A stretch of DNA of 43,289 nt from an uncultured Candidatus Melainabacteria bacterium (GTDB lineage Bacteria; Cyanobacteriota; Vampirovibrionia; Gastranaerophilales; Gastranaerophilaceae): contig CAKUZO010000004.1 in assembly GCA_934717895.1 (NCBI GenBank), positions 1-43,289 of the forward strand, in the 5' to 3' direction. The notes below the pieces were generated by a model. That model had not been told where the DNA came from and did not search any database. It was given only the letters and a program-made list of their open reading frames with translations. The position numbers were made by a program, and so were the translations under genes. Numbering within the stretch: position 1 is the first letter of the stretch; the number at the start of each line of letters is the position of its first letter. This document shows positions 18,827-26,763 of the stretch, one piece after another.

Positions 18827-18855
18827 TTGAAATTTAAAATTGTTTATATTATAAT
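18827..18855 (+). promoter_or_regulatory. Strong promoter of the ferredoxin gene
   Basis: TTGAAA (18827-18832), a 17-base spacer, and TATAAT (18850-18855). Transcription would start near 18862. A GTGAA-GAAA-TTCAC hairpin with a GNRA-type loop (18863-18876) would then cap the 5' end of the mRNA. Confidence 0.85.
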
Positions 18856-18906
18856 TGAACGTGTGAAGAAATTCACGATTGTAAAAAAATATAAGGAGAA
18901 TGTAGA

Positions 18907-19083
18907 ATGACAGTAAAAGTAAATGATTCTTGTATCGGTTGTGGTGCTTGCGAATCTATTTGTGATGCAGTATTTTCAGTAGATGGCGTTGCACAAGTAG
19001 ATGAAGCAGCTGTTTCAGACAACATGGATTGTGTTAAAGAAGCAGCAGAAGCTTGCCCTGTATCAGCAATCGAAGTTGAATAA
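18907..19083 (+). CDS. Small [4Fe-4S] ferredoxin
   Basis: A 58-residue ferredoxin reading MTVKVNDSCIGCGACE at its start. C9, C12 and C15 plus the CP-motif cysteine in EACPVSAIE fit the ligands of a single [4Fe-4S] cluster. C19 and the cysteine in NMDCVK fit the disulfide pair seen in monocluster ferredoxins such as that of Thermotoga (from memory). It carries electrons for anaerobic metabolism, for instance with hydrogenase or pyruvate oxidoreductase; no partner is nearby. A perfect promoter and a strong AAGGAG ribosome site seven bases before ATG suggest very high expression. The gene is monocistronic, with its own terminator. Confidence 0.95.
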   Translation: MTVKVNDSCIGCGACESICDAVFSVDGVAQVDEAAVSDNMDCVKEAAEACPVSAIEVE

Positions 19084-19110
19084 TTATTATTTATAAAATC
19101 AAAATAGTAG

Positions 19111-19151
19111 AAAAAAGACCGATTAAAAAGAATAATATCGGTCTTTTTTTT
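19111..19151 (+). terminator. Strong terminator after ferredoxin
   Basis: AAAAAAGACCGAT / ATCGGTCTTTTTT, a 13-bp perfect stem around a 13-base loop with a run of Ts. Confidence 0.9.
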
Positions 19152-19166
19152 AGCCTTTAATATTTG

Positions 19167-19181
19167 TGTTATTATACGCTT
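19167..19181 (+). promoter_or_regulatory. Leaderless extended -10 promoter of the SGNH hydrolase
   Basis: TGT-TATTAT-ACGCTT-ATG: the -10 box ends six bases before the start codon at 19182. Confidence 0.65.
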
Positions 19182-19808
19182 ATGAAAAAAGTTTTATGTT
19201 TTGGAGATAGCAACACATTCGGTTTTATACCTGAAAAGTGTTCCAGATACGACAAAGATACTCGTTGGAGCGGGCTTTTGAAAACCCTTTGCAATGAGAA
19301 ATTTTTGATTACAGAAGCTGGCTGTAATAACAGAACGGCATTTGTGGATAACCCTGCCGGCAGAGAACAAACAGGATATAAAATTCTTCCGGAATATTTA
19401 AAAGTAGAAAACTTTGATATTGTTATTTTGGCTATTGGAATAAATGATTTACAACGATTTTTTAACCCAAATTTAAATGAATTTGAAGAAGGGCTCACAA
19501 AACTTATTGAAATTACCAGAAATCTGTTACCGCAATCTGAAATAATCCTAGTTTGCCCGTCAAAACTTGATTTAAAGGGGATTAAAAAAGGAATTTTTAG
19601 CTTTCAATTCAACGAAGAGTCTGTCGAAAAATCTTTTCAGTTACCACAAATTTACCAAAATATTGCAAAAAAATATAATTGTGAATTCGTAGACTTAAAC
19701 GAAATTGTAGAGGTTTCTCCTCTTGATGGACTTCATTTTTCTGCCGAAAGCCATAAGAAAATTGCAGAATATTTGTATGAAGTATTACTTAATTTTCTTC
19801 AAAGATGA
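19182..19808 (+). CDS. SGNH/GDSL-family esterase
   Basis: A 208-residue hydrolase with no signal peptide, so probably cytoplasmic. Block I is F-G8-D9-S10-N11-T with S10 the nucleophile. Block III is AIGINDL, and block V is DGLHFSAE with the Asp and His of the catalytic triad. The block II glycine is probably in EAGCNNRT. The GDSNTFGF form and overall size resemble arylesterase/acyl-CoA thioesterase I-type members; the substrate is unknown. ATG 19182 is supported by the motif being right at the N-terminus and by the leaderless promoter. Its last 24 bases overlap, tail to tail, with the AsmA-like gene. Confidence 0.9.
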   Translation: MKKVLCFGDSNTFGFIPEKCSRYDKDTRWSGLLKTLCNEKFLITEAGCNNRTAFVDNPAGREQTGYKILPEYLKVENFDIVILAIGINDLQRFFNPNLNEFEEGLTKLIEITRNLLPQSEIILVCPSKLDLKGIKKGIFSFQFNEESVEKSFQLPQIYQNIAKKYNCEFVDLNEIVEVSPLDGLHFSAESHKKIAEYLYEVLLNFLQR

Positions 19809-22574
19809 AATAAAGTTGTTGTGTTCAATATCGCCATCAACTTTCGTTAAGAAGATTTGACAATCTTTTTCGTTAGCATCAATTGGCGGAAGTTGTGAAA
19901 TTTCTGCCGAATAATAATTACTGTCATTTCGACTACTCAATGGAATTCTGTTTGCCAAACTGTTCAGTGAAATATTTCTCAAAAACCCTGCAAAACCTTT
20001 GTTATGGTTGCTGAATTTTGTATAAATTCGCAAAGACGCATCACTTTTTTCAATGTCATAACGCCCGACAATAAATGAACTTAGTTGAGGTGCCGACGAT
20101 TTAATCATTAATCTTTCTACAACATTATCCTTTATTTCAAGAGAACCTTTTATATCATTAAATTTGCCTTCCGGAATATTTACCAAATCCGAAAACGTTG
20201 CTGGACTAATCATTACGAGCGGATTTCTAAATAATGCAGCAAATTTAAGAATATACTCAACCAAGCCGATTTTTTGGATAGTACCATTTTTAACAATGAA
20301 TTTTACAGAGCCGTTTAATTTCATTTTATCATCAGTATTAAGTTCAATCAGCCCGCTTGCTTTGCCGGAAATCTCTCGTGGCAAAGTTAAAAGCGTGGTT
20401 GCAATGATGTCAGAATTTACGTCTAAAATTCCGAGTCTTAAATTGTATTTGTGTTTTTTAAGATCACAATTGACCTTTGCAGAGGAATGTCCTTCCGCAA
20501 TCGCAAACCTGTTTGAATACATGTTCAAAATACTGTTTTTATCCAGTGAAAGCGTCGCTTTTACATCATTAAAATTAATATCTTTGTATTTGCCCTCTTT
20601 AATATGCAAAACGCAATCTTCAACGATGAAATTCCCGATATCAAATGTCGGAGTGTTGTCGTCGTTGTCTTTCGCTTCTCCGGACGGTTTTACGTCAAAC
20701 TTTTCGCTTGTAATTTCCTCAGAGTTCTGATTATTAGCAGATGCAATAAATCTTTCGACATCAACATTATCAATCGTAAGATTAGTGTGCTTAACAACAA
20801 TAGGAAATTTTATTTGATTCAAAAGATTGCCTGAAAAATCAAATTTAGAACGTCTGTAACCTCCTTGTGCTGCAAGGTTTAGCATGCCATCAGATGTTGT
20901 CATCTCACCATGTTTTACAAAAACACGTTGAGAAGGAATAAAAACTTCGTCCATTGACAAATTACCGTTTAAATAAGGGAAATCAGCCCCATTTATCATT
21001 TCCATTTTGCCGGCAATTTTTCCTTTTTTAAACATTTTATCGCCAATTAATACATTCAAAAACTCACTTGGCAAAGGACGCGGAATTTCAAACCCGAGAT
21101 TTTTCACAAACGGTTCAGGTTTTGAAAAATCCACATTTCCGGCAAGCTTAACAACCGGTTTTACCTTTTTAACCTGTTCTTTTGTAAAACCGTCAGGCAC
21201 AATATAGTAATCTATCGATTTAATATTCAACAAATTGTTTTCAAAATGCAAATCTCCTTTAACCCCGCGAATATAATTTACGGGAGTCAAAGAAGCTCCG
21301 TCCACAAGTATATCTTGCCCTTTTTTTACTCCAAACAACCACAGTAAGTCAATTTTGTTGTTTTTTGACTTAAAATCAAGTCTGGTTTTTGTACTTCCGC
21401 CAACAAGTTCAATTTTTGTCCCAACCATTTTTGACAAATAATTAATCATAAAATCATTTGTCACAACAGCACGAGCTACAAGTTTTGTATCTATTGATTT
21501 CAAATAATCGTCAACCGTTCCTTGCATTTCAATTTTGTTAGCTTTTTTATTGTTGTAATAACCCTTAAAATTCGACAGAGTAACTTTATTTTTGGTTAAA
21601 TCTATTTTCCCGTTTTGTAAAAATACCGGAATGTCAGCGACAGGAACTATTTTACAAGAAACTTTATTAAGATTTACAACCCCATGCATGTCAGAATTAG
21701 TAAGTTTTATATTAAAATTGAAACTTCCTTTAAGATCTTTAAAAAAGCTTAGCGGTTCATTTAAATTATTTTCAACAATTCCGGAATTTATCAGTGTCAA
21801 AACATCTGCAACGTCAATTTTGTTCGAAAAAACTTCCAAATTGTAATTTTTCTTTTTATCAGCTTTGGCGTTGAAAAAAATCTTAGAATTATTAAAAATC
21901 AAATAACAATTTTGCACCCAAATCGCTTTATCCTTTATGAAAACAGCATTTCTATCCGCAAAATTCAAATGGAGTGTCTTATCTGCTTTTTTGATATTTG
22001 AAGTTAAATTAAAATGCACGTATCGAACAACTTTTTGAGTATTGTCAATCTTTAAATCGTCAGCATTAAGCGTCACAAAAGTTGCCGGCTCTATTTTATA
22101 TAAAAACGTCGATTTTTTTACATATAAAAGTGAATCAAAAAAATCAAAATTCCAGTCAGATTTTTCTTGTTCCTGCTTCTTTGGCTGAGCAAGCGACATT
22201 AGCTTGTTTATATCTGCAAAAATATAATCTGCTCCGAGTTTTTTGATAATAATGTTTTTATCAAAAACTTCTTTAAAAGAAAGAACTGTATCAAAATTGT
22301 TTACGTTCAAAAGGTTTTGACTGTTTTTTGTTACAGAAAGTTTATCAACTTTAAACTCAATTATTGGCGAAAGCGAAGTTTTTAGTTGCGGACGTATTAT
22401 TTGAACATCAAGATTAAGATATTTATTAACCATTTTTTCGGCATAATTTATAACTTTTGAGTTAGAAACCGCCCAAGGCAAAACTTTTAGGTATGTCACA
22501 AACGGCGTCACGGCAAGTATACCTGCAACAACCGCTGTGCTCATTATAATTTTAAACTTCTTACTCATCACCAT
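19785..22574 (-). CDS. AsmA/YhdP-like large envelope protein
   Basis: A 929-residue protein. An N-terminal membrane anchor (IIMSTAVVAGILAVTPFVTYL) is followed by a very long region of alternating beta strands, with repeats of the style NNFDTVLSFKEVF, LKGSFNFNIKLTNSDMHGVVNL and KGSLEIKDNVVERLMIKSSAPQ. This plan matches the AsmA-like repeating-beta-groove family (AsmA, YhdP, TamB), thought to move phospholipids between the two membranes. A low-complexity acidic patch (EAKDNDDNTPTFD) splits the protein near residue 640. A leaderless promoter precedes ATG 22574; ATG 22568 is an alternative. It overlaps the SGNH gene by 24 bases at the 3' end. Confidence 0.8.
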   Translation of the reverse strand: MVMSKKFKIIMSTAVVAGILAVTPFVTYLKVLPWAVSNSKVINYAEKMVNKYLNLDVQIIRPQLKTSLSPIIEFKVDKLSVTKNSQNLLNVNNFDTVLSFKEVFDKNIIIKKLGADYIFADINKLMSLAQPKKQEQEKSDWNFDFFDSLLYVKKSTFLYKIEPATFVTLNADDLKIDNTQKVVRYVHFNLTSNIKKADKTLHLNFADRNAVFIKDKAIWVQNCYLIFNNSKIFFNAKADKKKNYNLEVFSNKIDVADVLTLINSGIVENNLNEPLSFFKDLKGSFNFNIKLTNSDMHGVVNLNKVSCKIVPVADIPVFLQNGKIDLTKNKVTLSNFKGYYNNKKANKIEMQGTVDDYLKSIDTKLVARAVVTNDFMINYLSKMVGTKIELVGGSTKTRLDFKSKNNKIDLLWLFGVKKGQDILVDGASLTPVNYIRGVKGDLHFENNLLNIKSIDYYIVPDGFTKEQVKKVKPVVKLAGNVDFSKPEPFVKNLGFEIPRPLPSEFLNVLIGDKMFKKGKIAGKMEMINGADFPYLNGNLSMDEVFIPSQRVFVKHGEMTTSDGMLNLAAQGGYRRSKFDFSGNLLNQIKFPIVVKHTNLTIDNVDVERFIASANNQNSEEITSEKFDVKPSGEAKDNDDNTPTFDIGNFIVEDCVLHIKEGKYKDINFNDVKATLSLDKNSILNMYSNRFAIAEGHSSAKVNCDLKKHKYNLRLGILDVNSDIIATTLLTLPREISGKASGLIELNTDDKMKLNGSVKFIVKNGTIQKIGLVEYILKFAALFRNPLVMISPATFSDLVNIPEGKFNDIKGSLEIKDNVVERLMIKSSAPQLSSFIVGRYDIEKSDASLRIYTKFSNHNKGFAGFLRNISLNSLANRIPLSSRNDSNYYSAEISQLPPIDANEKDCQIFLTKVDGDIEHNNFISSLKKIK

Positions 22575-22589
22575 AATTTGATTATACCA
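22575..22589 (-). promoter_or_regulatory. Leaderless extended -10 promoter of the AsmA-like gene
   Basis: On the minus strand: TGG-TATAAT-CAAATT-ATG. A consensus extended -10 ends six bases before the start codon; there is no ribosome site. Confidence 0.72.
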
Positions 22590-22785
22590 TGATTAAATTA
22601 AATTTAAATGTATATTCTTATCTCGAACTTTAAATAATGTAAAATTAAAAATAGTAAATTTTTGTTTATATTATATAGACAAGCTATTACAATAAGGTTA
22701 TAATAATAGTATATAAATTTAATTAAAAGAAAAGAGAGTTATAAACATGGAGTATAATACAAAATTTTTTAAACAAAGGATAAGT

Positions 22786-23883
22786 ATGCCTAATTTCTTT
22801 CAAACAAAAAAATTTAATACAAATTTTTCTTCAAACCGCTCTGCATTCACACTTGCAGAAGTTCTGATTACCCTTGGCATCATTGGCGTTGTTGCAGCAA
22901 TTACAATGCCTGTTATATTGAGTAATATCCAAGGGCAAGTAAAAGCAAAACGAATTCAAAACATACAACAAAAATTAAGTAAAGTAACAGATAAGATGGC
23001 GGTTCAAAGCGGGCTTATGGGCTATGACAACACAGCAGCTTTTGTTAAAGAGCTTGAAAAACATATGAAAATAGCAAAAGTGTGCGATAACAACAACCTT
23101 GAAGCTTGTTGGCCTACGGAAAAGGTTGTTTTAAATGATTCAGGGGCAACTTGGGAAATCGCCAGAACAAAGAATGCGAAAACTCTAAAAATCCCTGAAA
23201 ATGTCGGTGGAGATTGGTCTGACACTATTGGAATATTAACCGCTGACGGAACTTCAATGATTTTGAGTTATGACAAAGCGTGTACATTTGACGTTGATAA
23301 ATTTGGCTTAAAAGCAACACCTGATGGAACCTTTTCTTATTCAACAAACTGTATTTCAGGAGTATATGACTGGAACGGCGGAAAATTGCCGAACAAACTT
23401 GATGACGACGTAATACGTCTGGGCAAATCAACTGGTCTTGGAACGGAATGTGGTATGAAGCTTGGGGGTAAATGCTTCACTGCTCCTTTCAAACCAACGT
23501 ATTTAACCCAATCAGAATGCGAAAAAGAAAAAGATAGACTTGGTATAAAAAATTGTAGTCCTGATAAAGATTATTGGGCCGGTGCAGTTAGAGATTGCAA
23601 TGGCGTTAAAAACATGCCAACAGCGGAAGATTTAGCTAAATTGGCAACATTGCTATACAAAGGGAACCCGACAATTGGAGCCGAAGCCAATAAGAGTTCT
23701 TTAACACTGGATACCGAAGCAGCATCAACTCTTGGACTAACAAATAAAGAGATATATATATGGGCTGCAAACGAACACGATAGCGAATACTCATACTATC
23801 GAGGTTTTCTACAAAAACGAACTGAATGGAAGCATTATAACCGCAAGGGGACTAGCCGACAGGCAGTTTGTCTAGGATCTTAA
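22786..23883 (+). CDS. Type IV-type prepilin
   Basis: A 365-residue prepilin with a 20-residue leader ending SNRSA, then FTLAEVLITLGIIG and the rest of the hydrophobic helix. The residue before F is alanine rather than the usual glycine, a tolerated variant. The large globular domain has many cysteines (KVCDNNNLEACW, TECGMKLGGKCF, SECEKEK, RDCNGV) and ends RQAVCLGS. The start at 22786 has AAAGGA five bases upstream. ATG 22747 is an in-frame alternative with AGAGAG upstream, giving a 33-residue leader. Unlike the prepilin at 16383, this one has a single leader and no insert, so it shows the ancestral form. Confidence 0.9.
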   Translation: MPNFFQTKKFNTNFSSNRSAFTLAEVLITLGIIGVVAAITMPVILSNIQGQVKAKRIQNIQQKLSKVTDKMAVQSGLMGYDNTAAFVKELEKHMKIAKVCDNNNLEACWPTEKVVLNDSGATWEIARTKNAKTLKIPENVGGDWSDTIGILTADGTSMILSYDKACTFDVDKFGLKATPDGTFSYSTNCISGVYDWNGGKLPNKLDDDVIRLGKSTGLGTECGMKLGGKCFTAPFKPTYLTQSECEKEKDRLGIKNCSPDKDYWAGAVRDCNGVKNMPTAEDLAKLATLLYKGNPTIGAEANKSSLTLDTEAASTLGLTNKEIYIWAANEHDSEYSYYRGFLQKRTEWKHYNRKGTSRQAVCLGS

Positions 23884-23890
23884 TATAATA

Positions 23891-23921
23891 AAAATGTCGA
23901 GGCACATACCTCGGCATTTTT
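23891..23921 (+). terminator. Terminator after prepilin
   Basis: AAAATGTCGAGG / CCTCGGCATTTT with loop CACATA and a T-run; one G-T pair in the stem. Confidence 0.88.
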
Positions 23922-23950
23922 AATAATGCTCAATATTCACCAAAAAACAA

Positions 23951-25180
23951 CTATACGTCTTTTTTTACAAAACCGGTTTGAATAATGTCACGCCCAAAAC
24001 GAGCTTCCAGCTTGTCAAAACATTGAGATAATTTCGCTTTTTTCTCCTCAGATGAAGTGTCCGCAAATAATGACATTTGCGCCTCATCATTCGATACAAA
24101 ATTCTCTAAAACCACGCCGGTACTGCGATACAAGATATTTGGATTATACAATTTATCCAAAAGCTTGAACACAATATCAGAAATTTCCAGCTCAAAATCT
24201 GTTGCACTATTTAAAACTTTTTTCTCACAAAAAACTCTGAAATCCTTCGTTCTCAAAAAAATGCTAACAGACTTACATTTCGCATTAATTTTTCTCAACT
24301 TTACGCAAGCCCTGTGGATATGGTAGTTTAGGGAGTTTTTCAAATATGTTTTGTCCGATGAAAACTTTGCAAGTGCACTTGTTTTTTGGATAGATTTTGG
24401 AAGTTTTTCCTCATTAGAAACAGGCGAAACCATCTCGCCCATAAGCTCATGTTTCATCTCGAGCCCTCGAATTCCAATCTGTTTATCGAGCCACAAATCG
24501 TCTTGACAAATCAGCTCATAAGCCGTCAAAATCCCATTTTTACGTAATAATAACGAAAGATTTTTTCCAATTCCCCAAATCTCGTCTATGCTTGTTTTTT
24601 GCAACAAAGGAATAATCTCTCTGTTTTCAACTAAAAACACTCCTTTGCCCAAAGTTTTTGCTTTGTCAGACGCTAATTTTGCAAGCGATTTTGACGAACT
24701 TACTCCGATAGAAACAGGAATATCAACTTGTTTAAGCACCTCTTCCCTAATCATTTGTGCGATTTCAAGGTAATTCTTTTTATACATTCGCTCCATGCCT
24801 GTCAACTCGACAAAAGCCTCATCAATTGAATAAACCTCGACATTCGGACTAAATGTGCGCAAAACGGCCATTACCTTTTTCGAAATTTCGCAATACAGAT
24901 CGTGATTTGCGTTGATATACGTTGCCTTTTTCATTTGTCCTTCGATTTGAAAATACGGCATACCCATACGAATACCAAGCTTTTTCGCCTCTTTGGAACG
25001 AGAAATCACACATTGTCCACGTCCGGACATCACGCAAACCGGTTTCCCTTTCAGTTCGGGCTTTACAGACTGTTCGCAAGATACAAAAAACGAATCGCAA
25101 TCAACCAAAGCTATAACATTTTTCCGTGCCATAGCAATATTATCGATTTCTTTTGATTTTTCGTCAAAAATTTTATCCAT
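23951..25180 (-). CDS. Y-family DNA polymerase, UmuC/YqjW-like
   Basis: A 409-residue translesion polymerase. Catalytic acids are D27 in LVDCDSFFVSCE and D120-E121 in YSIDEAFVEL. The QCVISRSKEAKKLGIRMGMPYF segment is typical of the UmuC/YqjW branch rather than DinB. The little-finger domain follows residue 250. There is no umuD or LexA-like gene beside it. The ATG at 25180 begins two bases after the NFACT stop codon and has no ribosome site, so it is probably translated by coupling. ATG 25132, nearer the usual start of the family, is an alternative. I leave the symbol open because UmuC and PolIV paralogues are hard to part by eye. Confidence 0.9.
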   Translation of the reverse strand: MDKIFDEKSKEIDNIAMARKNVIALVDCDSFFVSCEQSVKPELKGKPVCVMSGRGQCVISRSKEAKKLGIRMGMPYFQIEGQMKKATYINANHDLYCEISKKVMAVLRTFSPNVEVYSIDEAFVELTGMERMYKKNYLEIAQMIREEVLKQVDIPVSIGVSSSKSLAKLASDKAKTLGKGVFLVENREIIPLLQKTSIDEIWGIGKNLSLLLRKNGILTAYELICQDDLWLDKQIGIRGLEMKHELMGEMVSPVSNEEKLPKSIQKTSALAKFSSDKTYLKNSLNYHIHRACVKLRKINAKCKSVSIFLRTKDFRVFCEKKVLNSATDFELEISDIVFKLLDKLYNPNILYRSTGVVLENFVSNDEAQMSLFADTSSEEKKAKLSQCFDKLEARFGRDIIQTGFVKKDV

Positions 25181-25182
25181 AA

Positions 25183-26595
25183 CTAATCTACTATAATTTC
25201 TTTTTCGTTTTTGTACGTTACATAGCCTAAATTAGCAGCCGGCGGCTTTTTCAAGAATTTTCTTTTTGTGTAAATCACTCCGACTTTTGAAGATAGTGAA
25301 CCTTTGGAATATTTTTTTGCAAGTTTTGCACACTCAAAAATCAGCTTGTCGGACGGATTTTCACACTTCAAAAGAATATGAGACCCTGCACAATCCCTTG
25401 TGTGGAACCAAAAGTCTTCGTCCTTCGAAAGCTTTGACACAATATAATCATTTTGCCTGTTATTTCGCCCGACAAAAACCTTGCAACCATCGAGTTCTAG
25501 CTCCATAAGAGAATTTTTCTCAACTTTTTTAGGCTTTTCTTTCGGGGAAACTTCAACCTTAATTTCTTCCAAATCAGAAATCGAATCGGCAATATCAATC
25601 GAGTACAAAATTTGCTCAGAATAATTTATATTCTGTTCAAGTTCCGAAATAAGTTCAGAAAGCTTTATTGATGCAGTTTTTGCCTTGTTATAAAGTTTAT
25701 AAAATCTGTTTGCGTTATCTTTCAAGGTTTTTGTTGAATCCAATTCTATTTTAATCTGCTTATTATTTTCATAATCAAAAACTTCCGCAACCTTTGAATA
25801 ATCTGACAGTGCGTACAAATTCGCCATAATCAAATCGCCATAAACTCTGTACTTATTCATTTTTTCATCAGTTGTCAATTGTTTTGACATTTTTGCAAGC
25901 GAATTTTTGTCCTTTTTCAACTTTGTATTAACAATTTGGCGTAAATTTTCTTTCAATTTTGCAAACTTATCCTGATAAACACACTCCGCATAATAATCGT
26001 CAATCGCTTTATTAATACTTTCACATACGGAATTTGCAAGAGAATTTTTTGAAGCATACCAATCTGTCGGGCGTCCTGACGGGTAAACATAAGGTAAACC
26101 ACCTGCCATCTCACGTTCTCGGCTCTTTTCTGCTCCGACATTATGAGCACAGCCCAAAATCATATTCGTGTCATAGTTATAAAGAATTACGTTGGAATAT
26201 TTTCCCATAAGCTCAATTGCCAAGCAGAGATAAATTTTTTCAGAAAGTTCGTTATAGGTTTCGATGTAAAACTCTAAAATTCTCTCATATTGAGGTTGAT
26301 TTACTCGTGCTATCACAGAGTTTTCAAGGTATTTACGAAGTAGCATACAAAACATCGGCGGCTTTTGGGGAATTTCTATTAGTCGCTTTGCCTCATTTGC
26401 TTTGTCCATAAAACAAACGTGATAGTACTGCGGATTTATATTTATATATAATTTTCGGGTTTCGCCTTTTGAACGGATTGAAAGCACAAAATCACGACGT
26501 GTCGGTTGCTGAATTTTTTGAATTCGTGCATTCGTCAAAAATTCCGAGTTTTCGGCAACCCATTTTTTCAAACTTAAAGAATCAAAATTTATCAT
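25183..26595 (-). CDS. NFACT/RqcH-family ribosome quality-control protein, short form
   Basis: A 470-residue protein. RqcH binds stalled 50S subunits and adds C-terminal alanine tails. NFACT-N is clear (PPMFCMLLRKYLEN, MGKYSNVILYN). A coiled-coil middle follows (about 195-345), then the NFACT-R domain (VGRNNRQNDYIVSKLS, DFWFHTRDCAGSHILLK, PPAANLGYVTY). Two departures from the Bacillus protein as I recall it: the helix-hairpin-helix segment between NFACT-N and the coiled coil appears to be missing (about 100 residues shorter overall), and the DR pair needed for tailing reads ER in QYERIL. The start is supported by a leaderless -10. It is followed directly by the Y-family polymerase. Confidence 0.88.
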   Translation of the reverse strand: MINFDSLSLKKWVAENSEFLTNARIQKIQQPTRRDFVLSIRSKGETRKLYININPQYYHVCFMDKANEAKRLIEIPQKPPMFCMLLRKYLENSVIARVNQPQYERILEFYIETYNELSEKIYLCLAIELMGKYSNVILYNYDTNMILGCAHNVGAEKSREREMAGGLPYVYPSGRPTDWYASKNSLANSVCESINKAIDDYYAECVYQDKFAKLKENLRQIVNTKLKKDKNSLAKMSKQLTTDEKMNKYRVYGDLIMANLYALSDYSKVAEVFDYENNKQIKIELDSTKTLKDNANRFYKLYNKAKTASIKLSELISELEQNINYSEQILYSIDIADSISDLEEIKVEVSPKEKPKKVEKNSLMELELDGCKVFVGRNNRQNDYIVSKLSKDEDFWFHTRDCAGSHILLKCENPSDKLIFECAKLAKKYSKGSLSSKVGVIYTKRKFLKKPPAANLGYVTYKNEKEIIVD

Positions 26596-26610
26596 AATCT
26601 GATTTTACAA
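26596..26610 (-). promoter_or_regulatory. Putative leaderless promoter of the NFACT gene
   Basis: On the minus strand: TTG-TAAAAT-CAGATT-ATG, a -10 box six bases before the start codon. Confidence 0.55.
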
Positions 26611-26659
26611 CAAAGTTAAGCAGATGCATAGAGGCAAAGTCCTTTACGTAATAAACCTA

Positions 26660-26692
26660 GCTGCCTCGCTTCTTAGCTGCCTAGCTGCTTCA
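26660..26692. repeat. GC-rich dispersed repeat, copy 2
   Basis: AGCTGCCT occurs at 26660 and again at 26676, followed by AGCTGCTTC. GCTGCCTAGCTGCTTC (26677-26692) matches the reverse complement of 4031-4046 with one mismatch. It sits in the AT-rich gap between divergent NFACT and rimO. Confidence 0.55.
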
Positions 26693-26763
26693 AAACAAAT
26701 TGTCCAAGCAAGTGATTACAAAAAATTATATTCATGATAAAGTGATTTTAAAAGAGGTAAAAT

